Positions 1 to 6,029 of a DNA stretch of 18,053 nt are shown here, in pieces. The notes under the pieces were generated by a model. That model was not told the DNA's origin. It made no database searches and saw nothing but the letters and a program-made list of their open reading frames with translations. How positions within the stretch are numbered: position 1 is the first letter of the stretch; each line of letters starts with the position of its first letter. The position numbers and the translations under genes were made by a program. The DNA is from Prevotellaceae bacterium (GTDB lineage: Bacteria > Bacteroidota > Bacteroidia > Bacteroidales > Bacteroidaceae), in assembly GCA_031262265.1 (NCBI GenBank), contig JAISIB010000114.1:1-18053 (forward strand), in the 5' to 3' direction.

Positions 1-100
1 TAGCAATGGAAACTCGTTCGCCAACCAGCGCGTTCATCAATGTAGACTTACCTACATTAGGATTTCCTACTATATTGACAAAACCTGCCTTATGCTTCAT
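1..100 (-). CDS. era: GTPase Era, N-terminal fragment (runs off the window start)
   Basis: Only the first 33 codons are present. The reading begins MKHKAGFVNIVGNPNVGKST and carries a complete G1/P-loop (GNPNVGKS, about residues 12-19), followed by LMNALVGERVSIA. Era is an essential GTP-binding protein that helps mature 16S rRNA and assemble the 30S subunit. The P-loop alone marks a translation-factor-class GTPase. The early position of the motif, the 'LMNALVGE' continuation and the location straight after fabH favour Era over Der/EngA. Its ATG lies inside the end of fabH (11-nt overlap, positions 90-100), so the two are probably translationally coupled in one operon. The KH RNA-binding domain lies outside the window. 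Confidence 0.88.
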   Translation of the reverse strand, partial: MKHKAGFVNIVGNPNVGKSTLMNALVGERVSIA

Positions 101-1109
101 CTTCGTGTGCCGTTTGTCCGTCGTATCCCCACTTTACATATACCGCTCCCCAAGTAAATCCTGCACCGAACGCGGTAAAGATAAGATTATCTCCTCGTTT
201 CAATTTCGATTCATAATCCCAGATACACAACGGAAGCGTGCCGGCGCTGGTATTCCCATAGCGTTGAATGTTGATCATCACCTTTTCTTTTGGTACGTTC
301 ATACGGTGGGCGACCGCATCAATGATACGCATATTAGCCTGATGAGGTATAATCCAAGTAATATCATCGTCCGTCAATTTGTTTTTCGCCGCCAATTCTT
401 CGCAAATATCCGACATATTGGAAACGGCATACTTAAATACGGTACGCCCCTCCTGATAAACGTAATGCATCCTATTGTCTACGGTAAAATACGAAGGAGG
501 CGAAACGGAACCACCGGCTTTCATGTGTAAAAATGGCAGTCCCTTACCGTCAGTACGTAGCTTGGAATCCAAAATTCCAACGTCCTCCGTTGTCGGCTCA
601 AGCATAAATGCAGCTGCACCGTCCCCAAAAATAGGACAACTTGAACGATCGGCATAATCGGTGATAGATGACATTTTATCCGCGCCAACGATAATCACTT
701 TTTTGTAACGTCCCGAACGAATAAACGATGCGCCCGTCTCCATTAGATAAAGGAATCCGCTACAAGCGGCCGACATATCGAAGGCGAAGGCATTCTTTAA
801 ACCGAGTTTATCACACAAGATAGACGCAACCGAGGGGAATACATAATCCGGAGTACTCGTTGCGACAATAACCAAATCTATTTCTTCCGGCTGCGCACCG
901 GTTCGTTTCATCAATTGCTTAGCAGCTTTACGCGCCATATACGAGGTACCCAATCCTTCTTCGTTCAGGATGCGACGCTCTTTGACGCCGATACGAGTCA
1001 TAATCCATTCGTCGGTAGTATCCACCATCTTGGACAGCATATCGTTGGTCAGCACGTAATCCGGCACGTAACCGCCCACACCGGTAATAGTGGCGTTGAT
1101 TTCTTTCAT
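90..1109 (-). CDS. fabH: 3-oxoacyl-ACP synthase III (KASIII, FabH)
   Basis: Initiates type II fatty acid synthesis by condensing an acyl-CoA with malonyl-ACP in the cytoplasm. The 339-residue length is normal for the family. The catalytic triad is visible: Cys116 in 'DMSAACSGFLY', His256 in 'WIIPHQANMR' and Asn286 in 'RYGNTSAGT'. The FGDGAAA motif is at 161-167 and the GAGFTWGA C-terminal loop at 315-322. I chose the ATG at 1109 (MKEINATITGVGGYVPD). The frame stays open to a GTG at 1133, but the eight extra residues lie inside an inverted repeat and do not look like family sequence. It sits downstream of rpmF, a pairing common across bacteria (rpmF-plsX-fabH elsewhere; plsX is absent here), and overlaps era by 11 nt. 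Confidence 0.96.
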   Translation of the reverse strand: MKEINATITGVGGYVPDYVLTNDMLSKMVDTTDEWIMTRIGVKERRILNEEGLGTSYMARKAAKQLMKRTGAQPEEIDLVIVATSTPDYVFPSVASILCDKLGLKNAFAFDMSAACSGFLYLMETGASFIRSGRYKKVIIVGADKMSSITDYADRSSCPIFGDGAAAFMLEPTTEDVGILDSKLRTDGKGLPFLHMKAGGSVSPPSYFTVDNRMHYVYQEGRTVFKYAVSNMSDICEELAAKNKLTDDDITWIIPHQANMRIIDAVAHRMNVPKEKVMINIQRYGNTSAGTLPLCIWDYESKLKRGDNLIFTAFGAGFTWGAVYVKWGYDGQTAHEDEA

Positions 1110-1131
1110 GTAGTTGGATTTTAATAAAAAC

Positions 1132-1177
1132 ACTTATGTTGAATTACATATATCGCTATACATAACCCAACATAAGT
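1132..1177 (-). promoter_or_regulatory. Long inverted repeat between rpmF and fabH, attenuator- or processing-like
   Basis: A perfect 10-bp inverted repeat (ACTTATGTTG at 1132-1141, CAACATAAGT at 1168-1177) encloses a 26-nt loop. In minus-strand RNA the loop can pair further through A-U and G-U pairs. The 3' side in the direction of transcription runs into GTTTTTATT. It lies between the rpmF stop and the fabH start, so it could reduce read-through into fabH or act as a processing site. The stem is AT-rich, so termination would be partial at best. Confidence 0.4.
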
Positions 1178-1199
1178 TAAACGTTTTGGAAACGGCCTT

Positions 1200-1385
1200 T
1201 TATACGGCAGCTTCTTTTTCGATGGCAAGTTTACCACGGTAATATCCACAAGTAGGGCAAACCGTATGAAAAACATGCCATGCTCCACAATGCGGGCAGA
1301 TAGCGAGTGTAGGAGCTACCGCTTTATCGTGAGTTCTTCTTTTTGCAGTCCTCGTCTTCGACTGCCGTCTTTTAGGATGTGCCAT
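1200..1385 (-). CDS. rpmF: 50S ribosomal protein L32 (zinc-ribbon form)
   Basis: A 61-residue basic protein opening MAHPKRRQSKTRTAKRRTHDK, the typical L32 N-terminus. A four-cysteine zinc ribbon follows (Cys30-x2-Cys33 and Cys43-x2-Cys46), so this is the zinc-binding (C+) form. It is a structural component of the large ribosomal subunit. It starts 11 nt after the stop of the DUF177 gene, the usual yceD-rpmF pairing, and is followed by fabH. The operon therefore links ribosome supply with lipid synthesis. No unusual features. Confidence 0.97.
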   Translation of the reverse strand: MAHPKRRQSKTRTAKRRTHDKAVAPTLAICPHCGAWHVFHTVCPTCGYYRGKLAIEKEAAV

Positions 1386-1396
1386 TGTCTTTCTAT

Positions 1397-1972
1397 TTAA
1401 TTGTTATTATATATATCTTTCAAACTGTCCCAGCGCGGGTCCGTAACCGGTTCATCCATCGAATCTCCCGACCGGTCAAAATCCAAATCTTCCATATCTT
1501 CCGAAGATTCGTCATCATCGCCGCCACGCAGGTGCTTTTTCAGTTTTCCTGTCATGCTCTTATTACACTTACCGGGCGAATGCACATGTTTCATAGGTAT
1601 CGCCAACGATACGAATTCGTACAGCAACCAAGCTACGTTGATATAACCGTCCGACTCTGGAACGACAATCAAACTTCCCTCTTCGCCATAGGTTTTCCCT
1701 AACTTAACCAAGATTTTCTCGTTAGTAGCGACGGGAACATCCATATAATCCAAACATCGGTCACAAGGAACTTGCACGACGCCCTCTATCTGGAAATTTA
1801 ACTCACACGCATGGATAGCCTTCTTAACACGCAACTTAACATGTACCTTACCGCGCTGCACTTCTTCCCCTTCTATCTGAGCAAAGAAAAGATTGTCAAG
1901 TAAGAAATCTGCATCAGCCGTAGTTTCCTGCATATCTCTCAGCTCAATTTTATACTTATCAAACTTACCCAT
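1397..1972 (-). CDS. DUF177/YceD family protein
   Basis: A 191-residue soluble protein of the DUF177 (YceD) family, almost always encoded directly upstream of rpmF. Family hallmarks seen are the 'VPCDRCLDYMDVPV' segment (Cys70 and Cys73), 'HSPGKCNKSM' with a third cysteine at 136, and the C-terminal 'DPRWDSLKDIY' signature. A strongly acidic stretch (about residues 151-167, DDDESSEDMEDLDFD) separates the last two. In plants and some bacteria relatives have been linked to 23S rRNA accumulation, so a ribosome-assembly role is likely but not shown here. It is the first gene of the block, with a good Bacteroidota promoter about 75 bp upstream. Confidence 0.9.
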   Translation of the reverse strand: MGKFDKYKIELRDMQETTADADFLLDNLFFAQIEGEEVQRGKVHVKLRVKKAIHACELNFQIEGVVQVPCDRCLDYMDVPVATNEKILVKLGKTYGEEGSLIVVPESDGYINVAWLLYEFVSLAIPMKHVHSPGKCNKSMTGKLKKHLRGGDDDESSEDMEDLDFDRSGDSMDEPVTDPRWDSLKDIYNNN

Positions 1973-2044
1973 GTCGTTGATTCAGTGCCTTTAATACCGA
2001 TATATCCTAATTACCACGTCAGATTTATTCCTGATTTTGGGCGA

Positions 2045-2078
2045 CAAAGATAGGAATAATAATCCTGATTTGCGCAAA
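2045..2078 (-). promoter_or_regulatory. Bacteroidota-type promoter for the DUF177-rpmF-fabH-era operon
   Basis: Read on the minus strand, a -33 TTTG (2075-2078) is followed after 22 nt by a perfect -7 element TATCTTTG (2045-2052), matching the Bacteroidota consensus TTTG/TAnnTTTG. The expected start of transcription is near 2038, giving a leader of about 65 nt before the DUF177 ATG. It lies just downstream of the terminator at 2086-2116, so the operon is insulated from upstream transcription. Confidence 0.75.
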
Positions 2079-2085
2079 CATGAAG

Positions 2086-2116
2086 AAAAAAAAGCCTGAC
2101 ACTATAAGCGTCAGGC
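2086..2116 (-). terminator. Strong intrinsic terminator (minus strand)
   Basis: GCCTGAC (2094-2100) and GTCAGGC (2110-2116) form a perfect 7-bp GC-rich stem with a 9-nt loop. In minus-strand RNA an unbroken run of eight U follows (2086-2093). There is no T run on the plus-strand side, so it is directional. The nearest upstream gene stop on this strand is about 300 nt away and already has its own hairpin (2375-2396). This suggests the terminator ends a separate short transcript. Confidence 0.8.
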
Positions 2117-2132
2117 CTCAACTGATAAAAAC

Positions 2133-2174
2133 CTATGCAACGGGTGTCTTCTCGACATGCCTCAACTTCTCCAT
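2133..2174 (-). CDS. Possible 13-codon leader-peptide or small-protein ORF
   Basis: An ATG-to-TAG ORF encoding MEKLRHVEKTPVA ends 16 nt before the stem of the terminator at 2094-2116. Position and size resemble a leader peptide or a small transcript with a short coding segment. I see no run of regulatory codons that would point to amino-acid attenuation. An ORF this short can occur by chance, so the call rests mainly on its placement next to a dedicated terminator. I found no convincing TAnnTTTG promoter upstream. Confidence 0.3.
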   Translation of the reverse strand: MEKLRHVEKTPVA

Positions 2175-2374
2175 AGTGTATGTTGGGTCTAAGTGGTTAC
2201 TATTTGGTTGCAAGTTTCTCAAAAACGAGAAAATACGATGCATCTATCCTCGTTTCTTTTCAAAAACACCCGCCTTTTTAACACAAAGAGCGTGCGCATG
2301 TTACAAAGGTGTTACAAAAACGAGAGAATACAGGAGGTCGTTCTGTTTTCAAGGGATGTTAGTAAATTTTCAAA
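2175..2374. other. Gene-free intergenic stretch with a repeated 16-mer
   Basis: No protein with family character is seen on either strand. The plus-strand frame that spans this stretch is interrupted in meaning by the two minus-strand terminator hairpins. The region contains a near-identical 16-mer twice, an inverted half-copy and a GATGCATC palindrome (2237-2244). It may be the body or upstream control region of a small RNA ending at about 2086. Confidence 0.4.
2221..2331. repeat. Pair of near-identical 16-mers plus an inverted copy
   Basis: AAAAACGAGAAAATAC at 2221-2236 recurs as AAAAACGAGAGAATAC at 2316-2331 (15 of 16 identical, 95 nt apart, same orientation). An inverted core CTCGTTT at 2249-2255 can pair with AAACGAG at 2223-2229 around the palindrome GATGCATC. 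These could be protein-binding sites or parts of an RNA structure. Confidence 0.45.
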
Positions 2375-2396
2375 GCCGGAAAAAATATTTTCCGGC
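2375..2396 (-). terminator. Terminator-like hairpin after the TPR gene
   Basis: GCCGGAAAA (2375-2383) and TTTTCCGGC (2388-2396) make a perfect 9-bp stem with an AATA loop. It begins 25 nt after the TPR gene stop. The following minus-strand sequence is only moderately U-rich (TTTGAAAATTT), so efficiency is uncertain. It is the natural end of the M23-MerR-TPR operon. Confidence 0.6.
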
Positions 2397-2421
2397 CAAG
2401 ATAATCAAATATCAAAGTGAG

Positions 2422-4626
2422 TTATTCGGCGTTCATGCCGGCTGCGTCTACCATGAGGGGTAGATCTTCGGGCTTAATGCCCTGCGCGATCAAGTATCTG
2501 CTGTCTTTCAGAAAAGTAGTGCGCCAGTCAATCGTTTTATCCCGATGGATATATGAAGCGCGATATGCCTCCAACGCCTGCGCTCCGCGTCCGGTGACCC
2601 AAAGCAAGTGTCCGAGATTCAGCAGATCCGACGATGAATGAGGATTGGCGTCCAATGCGCGCGTATTGAACTTGAATGCTTGTTCGTACTTACCCGCAAC
2701 GAACGAGCACCAACAGATGCCTTGACACACAGCTACGTCATTTTCATCGGCATAATGCAGCTTGAAGTACCAAGATAGGGCGTCGTCGTAACGTTCCAGT
2801 TCCGTCAGACAAACTGCCATTTGGAAAATCATCTGACGATTATCCTGTTGCACCTCATATACCTTTTGATAATACGAAAACGCAGTAGCATAATCACCTA
2901 TCATCCTATGACAGGAAGCTAACGAACGATTTGTCCATACGTTATCCGGTCGCAAAAGATCCGCTTTCCGGTAGGCTTTTATCGCTTCGCGGTAGTTCTT
3001 TTCCTTTTGATAGCCGAATCCGATTTTTTGATACAGCTCGGCGTCACCATTTCCGCGCAATTCTATCACAGTCTCGAATATTCGATTGGCTTCCTCGTAA
3101 TGTTCACTCCGAAACAAGAATATACCTATATTATATAATAGGGCAGGTTTGCGCAAGATAGGGCGCACGATCTCGTAGTCGTATAGATTGAGTGATTCGG
3201 CAAAGACATCTTTGAACTCCGTATGGAACGGGAACAACTTGAAGAAACGATATAGGCTGTGGATATATTGATTGCATATTATTTCCGGCCTTCCGTTGAA
3301 TTTAGCGACTTCCTCTTTATATTCGGCTGATTGAATATCGTTCGCTATACTGTCCAACATCATACGTTGCGCTTCCTGAGGGAAAGAAGACATGGCAAAA
3401 CAAACAGAATACTTGTCACTATCGCAAAACGTACCCGCATCAATGATCATATCCATCAAGGCATTCGGCTCACCGCTTGTGATTCTTACGATATCCGGGT
3501 GTTCGCGATCGAAAGGATAGAACCAATTGGAGATTTGACGGAAAAATGAGTGACTCTTCAAGTGAGCAAATGAACTCATGTATATATCTGAGCCTTCTAA
3601 TTGAAGCTCGGTAATTTCGCGCATCTTTTTGGCAATATCAGAATCGGGGTTGTCCTGCCATTCAGGATTGGCGATAATCAGTTCTTCGTCCCTGTTTCGG
3701 TCAAATTGACGCTTCGTACTTTTCAGCATCTCGGGAATTATCTCTTCGCGCATCCTTCTATCTATCTTATCTGTGTCTCGACTACGCAATAGCTGTATTT
3801 GTACGCGGCATAAATCCTCACCAAAATAAGGTTTTTCATTCAGATATTGCAATCGATACTCTATCTCGTCATACAAAGAAAGCCGCTCATGATACATTTG
3901 AACGGCGATTGCCAATCCAACTAACGCTCTCTGGGAGATTTGCGCGCTTTCATGTTCGTAAGCCGACAATATCCAAAGCAATTTGTAAGGGTCGAAACAA
4001 GATAACAAACTAAGTAATACCGCTCCCACGAGCATACAAATATCCGTTTCTCGCAGGTGCTTTTCATGCAACAGTTCATTCGCTGCCTCACGGTCTTCGG
4101 GCGACCACTGTGTATTCGTCCATACGGCCACAAATAACCTTTGTTTATCTTCTTCGTGCCGAAAACGCAAGCGCATCGCCTCATCGGATTTCACACCCAT
4201 GAGCGTAGCGACAGCCAGATTGTCCGTATAATCCAAAAGCGGCCGAACAAAATCTCGTAACGAAGCATCCGACGGAAATACGGAAAGACATTCCGATTGT
4301 TGTTGCCTACGATAAGAAGAAGAGGTTATAAGAACGCGAATCTGATCCGCGATTAATAAAATGTTGGTAGAGAGTTTACGATAAAGCATCGGACGTTGAG
4401 GATCTTCCGTGCCGCTCATCATGAACTCAATCATTCGATTGTAGGTATAAGTCTCCTCGTCCAATAAATCCATCCATGAGCCGCCGGTCTCAGTGGCTTC
4501 CATCATCGTGCGCAAGGTTTGCAACGCCTCGTAAATACGGCTACTACACACATATCTGACTACCCAATCGCATTGTCGCAGCCAATGTGCCGAATGTTCT
4601 TTAAGAACGTCATACTCTTTCTTCAT
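2422..4626 (-). CDS. Large TPR-repeat protein of unknown function
   Basis: A 734-residue protein with no signal peptide or membrane segment, so probably cytoplasmic. The N-terminal 500 or so residues are helical, rich in charged and aromatic residues, and match no family I recognise. From about residue 525 to 700 there are four to five tetratricopeptide repeats, for example 'AELYQKIGFGYQKEKNYREA', then '...NRSLASCHRMIGDYATAF' and '...NLGHLLWVTGRGAQALEAY' with the usual W/L-G-Y-A-P spacing. TPR arrays bind partner proteins. It is the last gene of a compact operon, starting 1 nt after the MerR-like gene stop, behind an M23 peptidase. That suggests, but does not show, a link to envelope work. 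Similar hypothetical TPR proteins are common in Bacteroidales. Confidence 0.8.
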   Translation of the reverse strand: MKKEYDVLKEHSAHWLRQCDWVVRYVCSSRIYEALQTLRTMMEATETGGSWMDLLDEETYTYNRMIEFMMSGTEDPQRPMLYRKLSTNILLIADQIRVLITSSSYRRQQQSECLSVFPSDASLRDFVRPLLDYTDNLAVATLMGVKSDEAMRLRFRHEEDKQRLFVAVWTNTQWSPEDREAANELLHEKHLRETDICMLVGAVLLSLLSCFDPYKLLWILSAYEHESAQISQRALVGLAIAVQMYHERLSLYDEIEYRLQYLNEKPYFGEDLCRVQIQLLRSRDTDKIDRRMREEIIPEMLKSTKRQFDRNRDEELIIANPEWQDNPDSDIAKKMREITELQLEGSDIYMSSFAHLKSHSFFRQISNWFYPFDREHPDIVRITSGEPNALMDMIIDAGTFCDSDKYSVCFAMSSFPQEAQRMMLDSIANDIQSAEYKEEVAKFNGRPEIICNQYIHSLYRFFKLFPFHTEFKDVFAESLNLYDYEIVRPILRKPALLYNIGIFLFRSEHYEEANRIFETVIELRGNGDAELYQKIGFGYQKEKNYREAIKAYRKADLLRPDNVWTNRSLASCHRMIGDYATAFSYYQKVYEVQQDNRQMIFQMAVCLTELERYDDALSWYFKLHYADENDVAVCQGICWCSFVAGKYEQAFKFNTRALDANPHSSSDLLNLGHLLWVTGRGAQALEAYRASYIHRDKTIDWRTTFLKDSRYLIAQGIKPEDLPLMVDAAGMNAE

Positions 4627-4627
4627 A

Positions 4628-4948
4628 CTAATCCAAAGCCTTTCTCATTTCGAGTAACTCGCGACGCAAATGTTGCAAATGCTCATAGAGCCGCGTCCTC
4701 CAATGAATATCATTGATGTGAATTTGCAGTTCCTTCTTAATACTCTCCCTACTTTTCCCTTCAGTACCTCGCAGGAAAGCGATCTGACGAATTAGCTCCA
4801 AATCTTCTTTCGTATATTTTCGGGTATTTCCCGCCGTACGATATGGTTCTAATTGAGGATAAAACTTTTCCCATGAACGCAGGGTTGCCTCGGTGACGCC
4901 GCATAATGTAGCCGCTTCACGAATAGAGTAGTATAACTTCTGAGCCAT
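4628..4948 (-). CDS. Small MerR-family transcriptional regulator without an effector domain
   Basis: A 106-residue protein. The winged helix-turn-helix fills the first 70 residues: 'YYSIREAATLCGVTEATLRSWEKFY' forms the helices and 'RTAGNTRKYTKEDLELI' the wing and following helix. The rest (about 82-104) is a heptad-like helix suited to dimerisation. There is no cysteine-rich metal site and no ligand-binding domain, so the signal it answers is not visible. Its start overlaps the M23 peptidase stop by one base (TAATG), implying translational coupling. The TPR gene follows after 1 nt. It may control its own operon or the divergent alaS side. Small effector-less MerR proteins next to M23 peptidases recur in Bacteroidales, from memory. 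Confidence 0.88.
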   Translation of the reverse strand: MAQKLYYSIREAATLCGVTEATLRSWEKFYPQLEPYRTAGNTRKYTKEDLELIRQIAFLRGTEGKSRESIKKELQIHINDIHWRTRLYEHLQHLRRELLEMRKALD

Positions 4949-5916
4949 TAATCAAGCATTTTACCGTTGTTCGCAGCCAATTGTATCATCCGGTCATAAG
5001 ATTCGGCATCCAAATCCATAAAGTAATAGTTGATAGGATTAACGTGTTTCCCTTTGATCCAGATCTCGTAGTGTAAATGCGGACCGGTACTCTTACCCGT
5101 ATTGCCTACCTCCGCAATTACCTGACCTCGCATCACCTTCTGCCCTTTCTTGACATAAAACCGACGTAAGTGTGCATAAGTCGTCACATAACCGAACCCG
5201 TGATCAATTTCGACGATATTACCATAAGTACTTTCCCAACCCGCTTTAATTACCGTTCCGTTACCGGTGGCATATACTTCCGTCCCTAACGGAGCCGAGA
5301 AGTCCATACCCGAATGAAAACGACGATCATTATATATAGGATCGATACGCCAACCATATCCTGATGCCGTACGCCGCAAGTCTTTGTTGTTTACAGGTTG
5401 AATGGCCGGAATCGCTTGCAACATATTCTCGTGATTGCGACACATGGCCATCACCTCATCGAAAGAGACCGACTGTATATAAAGCTGTTTGTCCAACATA
5501 TCCATCTTTTGCGTATTACGAACAACTAAGTCGGCATCCGCCAGATTCATAAGCTCAGCATAACGATTAGTACCGGCATAGCCGGCTCGCCGTATCGTAT
5601 TAGGAATAGGGTCTGCGCCCAACATCACACGATATAGGTTGTCGTCACGCTGCTGAATGTCCTGCAAAACACCCATTGCTTCATCTAAACGTTCGGAAAG
5701 GAGATTATACTGCGTGCGCAAACGACTATTCTCAATGCGCAGCTCTTTTTCGGAAGGAGTTCCAAAAATAACAATGAAAGCGACGAACGCTGCAACAGCA
5801 ACGCCTATCTCTATCAACCCTCTGCGCACAATACTAATAACACGCTGTTTTAGTGTCGGATAAGTACGATCGTACGTCTGGGTCTTCGGATTATAGATAT
5901 AATATACCTTACGCAT
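4948..5916 (-). CDS. Membrane-anchored M23 (LytM) family metallopeptidase
   Basis: 322 residues. A short cytoplasmic N-terminus with 'YYIYNPKTQTYDRTYPTLKQR' is followed by a single membrane segment (about 35-52), a periplasmic coiled coil (about 56-90) and a C-terminal LytM domain (about 183-300). The zinc and catalytic residues are all present: His201 and Asp205 in 'FHSGMDFSAP', His249 in 'YAHL', and His280/His282 in 'GPHLHYE'. The enzyme should therefore be active against peptidoglycan cross-bridges or glycyl bonds, unlike degenerate EnvC/NlpD-type activators. It is first in an operon with the MerR and TPR genes. A TACATTTG promoter element lies 29 nt upstream of the ATG. Confidence 0.93.
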   Translation of the reverse strand: MRKVYYIYNPKTQTYDRTYPTLKQRVISIVRRGLIEIGVAVAAFVAFIVIFGTPSEKELRIENSRLRTQYNLLSERLDEAMGVLQDIQQRDDNLYRVMLGADPIPNTIRRAGYAGTNRYAELMNLADADLVVRNTQKMDMLDKQLYIQSVSFDEVMAMCRNHENMLQAIPAIQPVNNKDLRRTASGYGWRIDPIYNDRRFHSGMDFSAPLGTEVYATGNGTVIKAGWESTYGNIVEIDHGFGYVTTYAHLRRFYVKKGQKVMRGQVIAEVGNTGKSTGPHLHYEIWIKGKHVNPINYYFMDLDAESYDRMIQLAANNGKMLD

Positions 5917-5944
5917 CTTGCTTGTTTTTCGACAAGTAATCGGG

Positions 5945-5952
5945 CAAATGTA
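5945..5952 (-). promoter_or_regulatory. -7 promoter element for the M23 peptidase operon
   Basis: On the minus strand this reads TACATTTG, an exact TAnnTTTG match. The expected transcription start near 5938 leaves a leader of about 22 nt. I see no good -33 TTTG at the usual distance. Confidence 0.55.
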
Positions 5953-5963
5953 GTAAAAACAAC

Positions 5964-5971
5964 TATCTTTG
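5964..5971 (+). promoter_or_regulatory. -7 promoter element for alaS
   Basis: The plus strand reads TATCTTTG, an exact TAnnTTTG match, 58 nt upstream of the alaS ATG. Only 11 bp separate it from the opposing -7 element at 5945-5952, so the two promoters must overlap in polymerase footprint. The -33 region is weak. Confidence 0.6.
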
Positions 5972-6029
5972 CAGCACTTTTAAGAAAATATAATCGTTAT
6001 CGTTTAAGTAACAGTTTCATATAAACACC

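Noticed and set aside
2086..2116. Reading the hairpin as an attenuator of the DUF177-rpmF operon
   Set aside because: The operon's best promoter (2045-2078) lies downstream of the hairpin, so most operon transcripts would not contain it.
2080..2463. A 127-codon plus-strand frame in the intergenic region
   Set aside because: It runs through two terminator hairpins and the end of the TPR gene, and its translation has no domain character.
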